Shown: in pieces, positions 1 to 6,806 of the stretch
Position numbering within the stretch: position 1 is the first letter of the stretch
Layout: each line of letters starts with the position of its first letter
Assembly: GCA_963716445.1 (NCBI GenBank)
Contig: OY970313.1
Location: forward strand, 2,418,001-2,482,000
Source of the DNA: JAAYBF01 sp963716445
GTDB taxonomy: Bacteria > Actinomycetota > Thermoleophilia > Solirubrobacterales > Thermoleophilaceae
Length of the DNA: 64,000 nucleotides
Direction: 5' to 3'
Program-made: the position numbers and the translations under genes
Notes under the pieces: model-generated
Database searches by the model: none
What the model saw: only the letters and a program-made list of their open reading frames with translations
Told to the model about the DNA's origin: nothing

Positions 1-1
1 C

Positions 2-133
2 AGGGGCTCGTGGCAGGACGGCAAACCGACCGAGAGCCAGATGCGCAACGTCCTGCGGCGAGTGGACGGAATCGAGGCCAAGGAGCGGCGCGCCCGCAAG
101 GAGCGAGCGGAGGCCGGCTACGGCGACGACTGA
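2..133 (+). CDS. C-terminal end of an unrecognised protein (cut by window edge)
   Basis: Only the last 43 codons are inside the window, ending in TGA at 131-133. The visible tail is highly charged (motif RRVDGIEAKERRARKERAEA, probably one helix) and ends GYGDD. I chose this frame because it is open from the edge and gives a plausible charged helical tail, while the other two forward frames give Arg/Pro-rich shadow peptides. No family can be named from so short a piece. Confidence 0.45.
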   Translation, partial: RGSWQDGKPTESQMRNVLRRVDGIEAKERRARKERAEAGYGDD

Positions 134-164
134 GGACGGCCACTCGGCCGCTGGCGGCGCCCGG

Positions 165-262
165 AGATTCGAGCGCCAACGTCAGCGCAGGCTCGACGGG
201 GGCGCTCGCAAGGACGGCGAACGGCGAGATCAGCCGCTTGGAGCACTGCTAACGCCCGCGGT
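165..262 (+). pseudogene. Frameshifted remnant of an XRE helix-turn-helix gene
   Basis: This stretch aligns at DNA level with the coding strand of the intact XRE gene at 1541-1777, but in opposite orientation. It keeps ERQRQ in one frame, then after a one-base insertion reads ALARTANGEISRLEHC in the next frame, against ALARAANTYGSEISRLEHG in the intact gene. Nine bases (three codons) are missing in the middle of the helix-turn-helix and a stop follows LEHC. It is therefore a decayed partial copy. The dipeptidase gene lies between the two inverted copies. The match was made by eye. Confidence 0.6.
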
Positions 263-1456
263 GCGAGCCCCGCGCCACCCCGTCTGCAGAACGCGCATCG
301 CGTTGCCCGACTGGATCGCATCGGCCGTCGCGCGGCCGTAGCGCGCCTCGAGCGCCGGCCCGAGCCGCTTGAGCTGGGCGCTGTCGCCGAGGCCGGGCAG
401 CGTCGGCTTGATGAAGCCGTCGAGATCGGTGCCCACCGCGATGTGCGCGTACGAGCCGGTGACGCCATGGATCGCATCGACATGCCGGCACAGCAGGTCG
501 AACGACTCGTCGAACGACGACGGCTGGGTATCGAGGCCGTCGGCGATGAAGTACGTCGAGAGAATCATCCCGATCACGCCGTCGCGCGCGGCGATGCGCC
601 GGATCGTCGCGTCGTCGAGGTTGTAGACCTGCGGGCCGAAGCGGTAACCGCAGTGCGACGCGAGCACAGGCACGGTTCCCTCAGGGTCGAGCTCGTCGAG
701 CAGCGTGAAGGTGTCGTCGAGCGCGGCCTGGCTCATGTGCGTGACATCGAGAAGCACGCCCTCGGCGACCATCGCGCGCACCGCCGCCCGCCCCAGCTCG
801 CTGAGACCGACATCGGGCTGCGGGAAGATCCTGTTGTAGAGGTCGTCGGAGGCAAACGGCACGCTAGGCACGTTCGTCGCCACTCCACGCCAAACGAGGT
901 GCGCAAGCGTGACGTACGCCACGCCGCGCGCGGCCAGCAGCCGCACCGTACGCTCGATCGACTCAGGGCTAGCCCCGAGGCTAAAGCCGCCCTCGACGCA
1001 GTGCACCAGCGCCAGCTTCCCGGCGGCATGGGCAGCGTCCACCTCGACGGGGCTGCGGGCGATCTCGACCGCGTGCGGATGCCTTCGCGCGACGCGCCGC
1101 TCGACAGCGTCCATCTGACGCAGCAGGACGGTCGCGTACCGGTCCTCCGGCGGCCCGCCGTAGGGCGGCTTGCGCGAGTAGCGCATCGTCAGCCGGTTGC
1201 CCATCTCCAGCAGTGGCGAGCACAGCACCGACAGCGCGACGCCGATGCCGCCCGCACGCATGCTGTTGATCGTCACCCGCGGTCCGGCCCTCGCGGACTC
1301 CCAGTTCCACAGGCGGCTCGCATAGCCGAGCACGGAGGCATCGAAGCGGTCGACCAGGCTCGCGCGCCCGCGCTCGGACCAGACCTGCAGCGCCATCCGC
1401 CGCGAATCCGGCGGTCCGACGTGCATTGGGTAGTGGGCGTGGAGATCGACCAGCAT
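230..1456 (-). CDS. Membrane dipeptidase family protein (peptidase M19)
   Basis: A 408-residue protein of the renal-dipeptidase family, zinc enzymes with a TIM-barrel fold that cleave dipeptides. It has the N-terminal metal motif DLHAH at residues 4-8, a HCVEGG segment with the bridging glutamate, VLLDVTHMS and VLASHCG with further metal histidines, and AVGTDLDG near the end. The length fits the family. The ATG is preceded by GAGGTGAGC, a good ribosome site. No signal peptide is visible, so it is probably cytoplasmic. It stands alone on this strand, 84 bp downstream of an XRE regulator that may control it. The substrate cannot be told from the sequence. Confidence 0.88.
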   Translation of the reverse strand: MLVDLHAHYPMHVGPPDSRRMALQVWSERGRASLVDRFDASVLGYASRLWNWESARAGPRVTINSMRAGGIGVALSVLCSPLLEMGNRLTMRYSRKPPYGGPPEDRYATVLLRQMDAVERRVARRHPHAVEIARSPVEVDAAHAAGKLALVHCVEGGFSLGASPESIERTVRLLAARGVAYVTLAHLVWRGVATNVPSVPFASDDLYNRIFPQPDVGLSELGRAAVRAMVAEGVLLDVTHMSQAALDDTFTLLDELDPEGTVPVLASHCGYRFGPQVYNLDDATIRRIAARDGVIGMILSTYFIADGLDTQPSSFDESFDLLCRHVDAIHGVTGSYAHIAVGTDLDGFIKPTLPGLGDSAQLKRLGPALEARYGRATADAIQSGNAMRVLQTGWRGARTAGVSSAPSG

Positions 1457-1540
1457 TCAGCTCACCTCGCGGCGAAGGCATCCTAATGGTCGATTGCTAC
1501 GGCTGTTCCACTCCCCACGGCGGTCGCGAGAGCAGAGGGC

Positions 1541-1777
1541 TCATGGCAGCGCGCCAGCAGCGCTCTGGGACTCGTATCCCGACTCGACGCCCTCGACCAA
1601 CGCGCCGAGCGGTACTTCGAGCGCTCGCGCGAGCCGCACGATCGTCGACAGCCGCGGGTCGCGTTCGCCATGCTCCAAGCGGCTGATCTCGCTGCCGTAG
1701 GTGTTCGCCGCCCGCGCGAGCGCCCGCATCGACTTGCACTGGCGCTGGCGCTCGCGCGCGAGGTTACGGCCGAACAC
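1541..1777 (-). CDS. XRE-family helix-turn-helix regulator
   Basis: A 78-residue single-domain protein starting at GTG. Residues ~8-62 form a Cro/C1-type helix-turn-helix with motif ALARAANTYGSEISRLEHG and a second conserved block STIVRLARALEVPLGALVEG. There is no extra ligand domain, only a short polar tail. It lies 51 bp after the 135-residue gene on the same strand, probably in the same transcript, and before the M19 dipeptidase. A decayed inverted copy lies at 165-262. Its target is unknown; autoregulation or control of the dipeptidase is inference. Confidence 0.88.
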   Translation of the reverse strand: MFGRNLARERQRQCKSMRALARAANTYGSEISRLEHGERDPRLSTIVRLARALEVPLGALVEGVESGYESQSAAGALP

Positions 1778-1828
1778 CCGGGCGAGGACTTGCTTCGGGG
1801 TTTTCGACCGGAGCGCCCGGGGTGGTGC

Positions 1829-2236
1829 TCACCGCGCCCCGTCCCCGTGGTCTGTCTCCTCGCCGCCGACGAGCTGAGCCAGGACATCGCCGTAGGCGCC
1901 TTGAGCGACCAGCGCGCGCTCGGCGTAGCGGCGCTCCTCGATCGGCTCGACGATGTGGCTGTGCAGCATCGACCCGGCGCTGGCATTGAGCCGACGCAAC
2001 GCACGCGCGAGGTCCGCGCGAGGCATCGTCAGCTCGAACTCGTCGGCCTCCTGCTCCGGCTCCCAGCCGAGGTCGTCGAGCAGGCGCATGTCGTCCTCGA
2101 AGCGACGGCGGTACTCGCGCGCCTTCTCGTAGTCGTCGCCGTTGAGCGCGTGGAAGATGTCCCCGACTCCGCTGAGGTCGAGCATGATCTCCTGATAGAC
2201 CGCGTCGCGCTGCTCGCGATTGATCGTGATCGCCAT
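1829..2236 (-). CDS. Hypothetical protein upstream of XRE gene
   Basis: A 135-residue soluble acidic protein beginning MAITINREQRDAVYQEIM. The ATG at 2236 is preferred over longer starts because the upstream extension is Gly/Pro/Arg-rich shadow sequence and a purine-rich AAGGGAACAGG lies just before it. The first ~70 residues look helical and charged (DDYEKAREYRRRFEDDMRLL); the rest includes DLARALRRLNAS and an ERRYAERAL helix. There are no catalytic motifs or membrane segments. Together with the following XRE gene it resembles two-gene regulator/partner units, possibly toxin-antitoxin-like, but that is only inference. Confidence 0.7.
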   Translation of the reverse strand: MAITINREQRDAVYQEIMLDLSGVGDIFHALNGDDYEKAREYRRRFEDDMRLLDDLGWEPEQEADEFELTMPRADLARALRRLNASAGSMLHSHIVEPIEERRYAERALVAQGAYGDVLAQLVGGEETDHGDGAR

Positions 2237-2243
2237 GACCTGT

Positions 2244-2535
2244 TCCCTTCGGTGGCGCACCGAAGGAACCGGCCCGACAGCACCGAGATCCAGCCCGGCA
2301 AGCCGACGGGCATGTGGGACGATCCCGACGCATCGAAGGGCCTTGTCCTTCGGTGCCAGGCCCCGGGGCGTTCCACCGCCGCCGGGGCCACTATATGTTC
2401 GCTTGCCGTTCCCGAACTTAGGTGGACCGGACTCCCATCTCAAGGCCCGCGAGCGACTTTCTCCCGAAGCTCGTGTTGCCCCAGGCGTTGCCCCAGCGGT
2501 CGAGAGTCGCGCCGGACACGACCCCGAAACGAAAG
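2244..2535. other. Intergenic stretch, nothing supported
   Basis: About 290 bases between the 135-residue gene and the tRNA-Arg terminator. No reading frame on either strand looks like coding sequence. It must hold the promoter for the leftward gene pair; a TATAGT-like hexamer lies near 2390-2396 on the minus strand, but I cannot pair it with a convincing -35 box. Confidence 0.4.
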
Positions 2536-2558
2536 AAACCCGCTTGACAAGCGGGTTT
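2536..2558 (-). terminator. Intrinsic terminator after tRNA-Arg
   Basis: Perfect 10-bp stem AAACCCGCTT / AAGCGGGTTT around a 3-base loop, starting 8 bp beyond the 3' end of tRNA-Arg, and followed on the minus strand by a T-rich run. Classic rho-independent terminator. Confidence 0.85.
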
Positions 2559-2565
2559 CCGAGAG

Positions 2566-2639
<74 letters not shown>

Positions 2640-2654
2640 TTGGGGCGGGATAGC

Positions 2655-2819
2655 CTAGCGGGAGCGGCGCTTCTGGACCTCTTGCCAGCTGCGGCGGGCG
2701 GCGAAGAGTCCTGCGGCGCGGGCGCGGGGGCTCATGGCGAGCAGGGTGAGCCAGCCGCCGCCAGGGACGCAGCGGGCGGAACGGCGGGCCATGGCGACCT
2801 TGGCGAGCGTCTTGAGCAT
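2655..2819 (-). CDS. Possible small basic protein (54 aa)
   Basis: A short frame starting at ATG and encoding MLKTLAKVAMARRSARCVPG and a further 34 residues, Arg/Ala-rich and predicted helical, ending QKRRSR. It fills the gap between the NUDIX gene and tRNA-Arg, on the same strand as both. The ribosome site is weak (CCAGGC). It resembles many short, poorly conserved basic frames in high-GC actinobacteria and might not be expressed. Confidence 0.35.
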   Translation of the reverse strand: MLKTLAKVAMARRSARCVPGGGWLTLLAMSPRARAAGLFAARRSWQEVQKRRSR

Positions 2820-2857
2820 GCCTGGAGGCTACCCGCCGTCCCGGCCGCGGAAACCGG

Positions 2858-3415
2858 CTAGGGCGCGGGCAGAAGCTCCGGGCGCCGCAGCCGCAGCAGC
2901 CCGAACGCCGCGACCGTCGCCGAGTCGGCGATCCTGCCGTCGAGGATCATCGCCTCGGCCTCCGCCAAGGCGAAGCGCCCGACGCGCAGCCCCTCCTCCT
3001 CAGGCTCGAGCGCCTGCTCGCCCTGGGTCAGTTCGGTGGCGAGCCAGACGTCGAAGGGCTGGCCGGTGATGCCGTAGGCGAAGAAGAGGCTGCCCAGGTG
3101 CTCGAGCGCGCCGGCGCGCAACCCCGTCTCCTCGGCGAGCTCGCCGCGCGCCAGCTCCTCCGGGTCCGGCGCGTCCTCGCCATCCCAGGCGCCCTGCGGC
3201 AGCTCCCAGAAGCGAGCCCCGACGGGATGCCGGTACTGCTCGACGAGAGTCACCTCGCCGTCGTCGAGCGCAATCACCGCGGTGGCCGGCGCCTTGTCGA
3301 CCACGGCGTAGAGGCCCTCCGATCCGTCCGCCCGCTCGAAGCGATCCTCGCGCAGGCGCATCCACTTGTTCTCGTAGATCGTCCGCGACTCGGTCACGCG
3401 GGGCGACTCGTCCAT
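2858..3415 (-). CDS. NUDIX hydrolase, ADP-ribose pyrophosphatase type
   Basis: A 185-residue protein with the NUDIX box around residues 93-115: a glycine near WELPQGAWDG, then the REUXEEXGU-like segment RGELAEETGL. The shortened loop and the pattern VTLVEQYRHPVGARFWELPQG are typical of ADP-ribose/nucleoside-diphosphate-sugar pyrophosphatases, which hydrolyse NDP-X to NMP and X-phosphate with Mg2+. The start is ATG at 3415, three bases before the end of the upstream ABC permease, so it probably belongs to the exporter transcript. A function beyond housekeeping cleansing is not evident. Confidence 0.9.
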   Translation of the reverse strand: MDESPRVTESRTIYENKWMRLREDRFERADGSEGLYAVVDKAPATAVIALDDGEVTLVEQYRHPVGARFWELPQGAWDGEDAPDPEELARGELAEETGLRAGALEHLGSLFFAYGITGQPFDVWLATELTQGEQALEPEEEGLRVGRFALAEAEAMILDGRIADSATVAAFGLLRLRRPELLPAP

Positions 3416-3418
3416 CGC

Positions 3419-4195
3419 TCAGGCGCTGATCGCCCGGCGGTAGCGAGCCACCGACAGCGGCGCGAACACCGCGATCAGCGCGATCGACCAGGCGAACGCG
3501 CCCCACACGTCGTTGCCGGCCGGGGTGTCGACCCACAGCGCCCGCATCGCGTCGGTCATCGTCGTGAACGGATTGACCTCGGCGAAGGTCTGCAGCCAGT
3601 CCGGCATCGACTCCACCGGGACGAACGCCGAGGACGCGAAGGTCAGCGGGAAGATCGCGATGAACCCCATCGACTGGGCCGCCTCCGGCGACGAGGCGCC
3701 GAGCCCGAGGAACGCGAAGATCCACGAGAAGGCGTAGCCGAACAGCAGCATCAGGACGATCCCGGCCAGCACGTCGTACCAGGGCGAGAAGAAGGTGAAC
3801 CCGACGAGCAGCCCGACGCCGACCATGACCGCCAGCGACAGCACGTTGGTCGCCACGTCGGCGAGCGTGCGTCCCGCCAGGACCGCCGAGCGCGCCATCG
3901 GCAGCGAGCGGAAGCGGTCGATCAGCCCCTTCTTCAGATCCTCGGCGAGCGCCAGCGCGGTCACGAAGCCGCCGAACGACATCGTCTGGACGATGATGCC
4001 CGGCATCAGGAAGTCGGTGTAGTCGTCGAAGCCGGGCGTCTCGATCGCGCCGCCGAAGACGTAGACGAAGAGCAACACGAACATGATCGGCTGGACCGTG
4101 AACGCGAGCAGCAGGTCGGGCGCGCGCGGGATCCGCAGCAGGCTGCGCTTCGCCAGCACGAGCGTGTCGGAGGCCGCATAGCGAACGGCGCTCAC
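3419..4195 (-). CDS. ABC-2 type exporter permease (DrrB-like)
   Basis: A 258-residue integral membrane protein with about six hydrophobic segments and the ABC-2 family sequence around FGGFVTALALAEDLKKGLID and a conserved FNPF-like loop near VNPFTTMTDA. It starts at GTG overlapping the stop codon of the ATPase gene by four bases (GTGA), so the two are translationally coupled. With the DrrA-type ATPase it would form a drug or lipid efflux pump in the cytoplasmic membrane. The substrate is unknown; DrrAB homologues in actinobacteria export drugs, glycolipids or unknown compounds. Confidence 0.88.
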   Translation of the reverse strand: MSAVRYAASDTLVLAKRSLLRIPRAPDLLLAFTVQPIMFVLLFVYVFGGAIETPGFDDYTDFLMPGIIVQTMSFGGFVTALALAEDLKKGLIDRFRSLPMARSAVLAGRTLADVATNVLSLAVMVGVGLLVGFTFFSPWYDVLAGIVLMLLFGYAFSWIFAFLGLGASSPEAAQSMGFIAIFPLTFASSAFVPVESMPDWLQTFAEVNPFTTMTDAMRALWVDTPAGNDVWGAFAWSIALIAVFAPLSVARYRRAISA

Positions 4196-5172
4196 GCCGC
4201 CTCCTCGCGGTCGCCCTCGCCGTTCTCGGCGCGCTCCTCGGCCGCGTGGCCGGTGAGTGACATGAACGCGTCGTCGAGCGTCGGCCGGTGCACGCCGATG
4301 TCCTCGATCCCCACCCCGGCCTCGTCCAGCCGGCGCACCGCCTCGGCGATCTCGCCCTGGCGGCGCGTCAGCGGCAGGCTGACCGTGCGATCGCGAACCG
4401 CCGGCGCCTCCTCAGCCATCGGCGCCAGCGCGGCGACCGCCGCTTCGGGCCGCGAGCCGTCCTCGAGCCTCACCTCCAGCCGCTCGCCGCCGACCCGCGC
4501 CTTCAACTCGTCCGACGTGCCCTCGGCGATCACGGTCCCCTGGTCGATCACCGCGATCCGATCGGCCAGGCGGTCGGCCTCGTCGAGGTACTGCGTCGTC
4601 AGGAGCACGGTCGTCCCGGCCGCCACGCGTCCCTCGATCGTCTCCCAGAGCTGGTTGCGGCTGCGCGGATCGAGCCCGGTGGTCGGCTCGTCGAGGAAGA
4701 GCACCGGCGGGCGCGCCACCAGCGCCGCGGCGAGGTCCAGCCGCCGCCGCATGCCGCCCGAGTACGTGCGCACGAGCCGGTCGGCGGCGAAGCCGAGCTC
4801 GAAGCGCTCGAGCAGCTCGCCGGCCCGCTCGCGCGACGGCGCCCCGCCGAGGTGGTAGAGCCGCCCGACCATCTCGAGGTTCTCCTTGCCGGTGAGGTTC
4901 TCGTCCACGGCCGCGTACTGGCCGGCGAGGCCGATCTGCGAACGCAGCGCGGCGGCGTCCCTGACGACGTCGAGCCCGGCGACCGTCGCGCGACCGCCGT
5001 CCGGGACCAGCAGCGTCGTCAGGATCCGAACCGCCGTGGTCTTCCCGGCGCCGTTCGGGCCGAGGATGCCGAGCACCGTCCCCTCGGCCGCCGCCAGGTC
5101 GAGCCCGCACAGGGCACGCGTGTCCCCGAACGACTTCTCGAGCCCCTCGGCGCGAATCGCGTACTGAGTCAT
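4192..5172 (-). CDS. ABC transporter ATP-binding protein (DrrA-like)
   Basis: A 326-residue ATPase. Walker A is GPNGAGKT at residues 38-45, the signature is YSGGMRRR, Walker B is VLFLDEPTTGLDP, and the switch region is LLTTQYLDEADRLADRI. A C-terminal ~100-residue extension with EDIGVHRPTLDDAFMSLTG is diagnostic of the DrrA daunorubicin-resistance subfamily. I start at ATG 5172; the frame stays open upstream but that part overlaps tRNA-Ser. It energises the permease encoded immediately downstream. Confidence 0.92.
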   Translation of the reverse strand: MTQYAIRAEGLEKSFGDTRALCGLDLAAAEGTVLGILGPNGAGKTTAVRILTTLLVPDGGRATVAGLDVVRDAAALRSQIGLAGQYAAVDENLTGKENLEMVGRLYHLGGAPSRERAGELLERFELGFAADRLVRTYSGGMRRRLDLAAALVARPPVLFLDEPTTGLDPRSRNQLWETIEGRVAAGTTVLLTTQYLDEADRLADRIAVIDQGTVIAEGTSDELKARVGGERLEVRLEDGSRPEAAVAALAPMAEEAPAVRDRTVSLPLTRRQGEIAEAVRRLDEAGVGIEDIGVHRPTLDDAFMSLTGHAAEERAENGEGDREEAA

Positions 5173-5285
5173 GGCTGTCGGGCGGCGCCGAGCACGAGCG
5201 GGACAAGCTAGCGAGACCCGCACCGGTGCAACGCGCGGGCGACCGCCGACTGGCGCGATGGCCCCTACAATCGGCGCAAGTTCCT

Positions 5286-5374
5286 GGAGAGGTGGCCGAG
5301 TGGCTGAAGGCACTCGCCTGCTAAGCGAGTAGGGGGCGCAAGCTCTCTCGCGGGTTCGAATCCCGCCCTCTCCG
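5286..5374 (+). tRNA. tRNA-Ser (anticodon GCT)
   Basis: An 89-base class II tRNA. The acceptor stem is GGAGAGG/CCTCTCC with discriminator G. The anticodon stem CTCGC/GCGAG has loop CTGCTAA, giving GCU, which decodes AGU/AGC. It has a long variable arm and T arm GCGGG-TTCGAAT-CCCGC. A -10-like TACAAT lies at 5266-5271. Its 3' end adjoins a direct repeat that recurs at 6707-6785, a usual signature of an integration hot spot. Confidence 0.97.
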
Positions 5375-5450
5375 CTGAGTGGCGCTTGTTTGAACCCCGA
5401 GTTCTGCGAGCGCATTAGGCGCCTACACAAGCGGCTTTTCCCCGCGGACT
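5372..5450 (+). repeat. Direct repeat copy 1, at tRNA-Ser 3' end
   Basis: Begins with the last three bases of tRNA-Ser and contains a near-identical core, CGCTTGTTTGAACCC followed by GAGTTCTGCGAGCG, then a degenerate hairpin ending in a T-rich stretch. It matches the copy at 6707-6785 along about 78 bp, with two mismatches in the central ~32 bp. It could be an attachment-site duplication or a duplicated tRNA terminator. Confidence 0.75.
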
Positions 5451-5473
5451 AGGTTGCGGCCTCCTCGGCCTGG

Positions 5474-5983
5474 CTAAGCACTGCTTGGTGCTGGGAAGGC
5501 TGGCTCAAGAGCCTGGGGCACGGCGTTTCGCCAAATCGCCATCAGTCGCTTGTCGTCAGGAAGGCCGGCGTGCGCCTTCCGGGCTGCGGTCACGATCTCT
5601 GCAAGCCCGTTGTAGGCCAGCCCCAAGGTGCCGCTTGCCCGGTTGAGGAGCATGGTCGCGTCGTCTACGGCGTGGCCTCCCGTGCCTGCCCGTGCTGCGA
5701 CGTACCAGGTGTAGGCGTGGTGAGCGACGAAGTTTCTCGTCTGGACGGCCGCCGATACGTCGGCGGCGAAAGGCTCCGGAACGTCCAGCTTGTGCGCGAC
5801 CCATCCGGCTGTCTTGGTCACCCACTTGCTGATCTCTGCCCACCGCTCCTCGAAAGGCACGTCCGGCTTGAAGTGCTGCACCTCTAAGAGCTTGACCAGC
5901 ATGTGCTCAAACAGCTGAGCGCGGGCTACCGCGTAGCCAAGAAGAAGGACGACGTCCTTGTCGTGTTCATCAAGACTCTCCAT
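5474..5983 (-). CDS. HEPN-like hypothetical protein
   Basis: A 169-residue helical protein with motif TRNFVAHHAY; R83-x4-H88 fits the R-x4-6-H signature of HEPN ribonucleases, preceded by long helices (VLLLGYAVARAQLFEHMLVK) as expected for a HEPN bundle. I start at ATG 5983; an upstream ATG at 6094 would overlap the divergent gene by ~100 bases and adds Leu/Arg-rich sequence. Only ~15 bases separate it from the rightward gene, so the two probably share control. HEPN proteins are often RNase toxins or abortive-infection effectors. That role is inference; RNase activity is not proven by the motif alone. Confidence 0.6.
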   Translation of the reverse strand: MESLDEHDKDVVLLLGYAVARAQLFEHMLVKLLEVQHFKPDVPFEERWAEISKWVTKTAGWVAHKLDVPEPFAADVSAAVQTRNFVAHHAYTWYVAARAGTGGHAVDDATMLLNRASGTLGLAYNGLAEIVTAARKAHAGLPDDKRLMAIWRNAVPQALEPAFPAPSSA

Positions 5984-5998
5984 CGAGGCCGTGCGATT

Positions 5999-6544
5999 AT
6001 GCCGCCGATGAGCGAGAACGACGAGATCGTGCGCCGTTTGCAGCAAAAGCGGACTGATGACCGGCGTGCATCGAGGGAGCAGGAGGCGAAGCAAGCTGCA
6101 GAGGAGCAGGGATCAAGACAAGAGTTTGCGGCTTCGGCCGAGCAGTTAGCGCCCGCTGCGATCAGCGCTCTGCGCAGGGCGGGCTGGCCTGGGGCCACGC
6201 TGATCGAAGTGGACGCTCGCCAAGGTTGGCCTCGTTTCCTCAAGGGGGGAAAGACCAAGCAGATCGCGGGCTGGCCGGTGGGCACGTTTACCTGGGTCGA
6301 TCATCACGGCACCGGTGGGAATGTGGACTACATCTACCTCCTCCCGGATGGGCGTTGGATCGGTGGCGCGTACTTGGGCCCACCCGTGCCTCGATCGTTC
6401 CAAGAGGTGCTCGATTCCGTGCGTGGTTTCGCGCAGCGAAGCCCTGGCGTTCGACTCGTGAACGAGACACCGAGCGTTCATCCGGACGTCGTTCTGGCAA
6501 ATCTCAGAAGCCTTGCTGATGGCGACTTCTCCGGGCTCCCATGA
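5999..6544 (+). CDS. Hypothetical protein, partner of HEPN-like gene
   Basis: A 181-residue protein. The first ~50 residues form a charged coiled-coil (VRRLQQKRTDDRRASREQEA). The remainder is a compact globular domain with many aromatic and Gly residues (GWPVGTFTWVDHHG, YIYLLPDGRWIGG). I chose ATG 5999 because GAGG lies ten bases before it; ATG 6008 is an alternative. It is divergent from the HEPN-like gene and codon choice is less GC-biased than in the host flanks, as elsewhere in this island. No known family recognised; an antitoxin or sensor role is conceivable but unsupported. Confidence 0.6.
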   Translation: MPPMSENDEIVRRLQQKRTDDRRASREQEAKQAAEEQGSRQEFAASAEQLAPAAISALRRAGWPGATLIEVDARQGWPRFLKGGKTKQIAGWPVGTFTWVDHHGTGGNVDYIYLLPDGRWIGGAYLGPPVPRSFQEVLDSVRGFAQRSPGVRLVNETPSVHPDVVLANLRSLADGDFSGLP

Positions 6545-6706
6545 GGCTCCCGGTGCTCCGGGCTGCGCTTAGCTGTCGTCTGGCAACTGCGCAGCGGCAG
6601 GAACGGCCGCGTGGGTCCCGCTCGCCCCAATTGCGCTCAGCAGAGGGAACAAGTCGATGGAGAGGTATCGGCCGCTGTCGTCGGGTAGCTCGACGTGTAG
6701 CCCATC
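6545..6706. other. Non-coding gap before repeat copy 2
   Basis: About 160 bases after the rightward gene without a plausible frame. It shows no clear hairpin followed by T residues. It leads directly into the second direct-repeat copy. Confidence 0.4.
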
Positions 6707-6785
6707 CCGCTAAGCGACGCTTGTTTGAACCCGGAGTTCTGCGAGCGTATCGGCCGCCTCCATAGGCGGCTCTTCCCGGCGCAGG
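6707..6785 (+). repeat. Direct repeat copy 2
   Basis: Second copy of the repeat found at the end of tRNA-Ser. Here the hairpin GCCGCCT-CCAT-AGGCGGC is intact and followed by TCTTCC, so this copy may act as a terminator. Weak similarity to the tRNA acceptor end extends a few bases to the left. The two copies are 1335 bp apart and bracket exactly the divergent gene pair at 5474-6544. Confidence 0.75.
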
Positions 6786-6806
6786 AGGGCTGACCATAGC
6801 CGCGGG

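Noticed and set aside
443..1486. 347-residue open frame on the plus strand opposite the dipeptidase gene
   Set aside because: Arg/His/Val-rich shadow caused by high-GC codon bias; the minus strand has clear M19 motifs. The same reasoning removes the other long opposite-strand frames, such as those under serS, nuoG, the PhoD-like gene and the ABC importer.
5173..5430. N-terminal extension of the DrrA-like ATPase across tRNA-Ser
   Set aside because: It would overlap a tRNA and adds sequence unlike the family; ATG 5172 starts exactly at the conserved fold.
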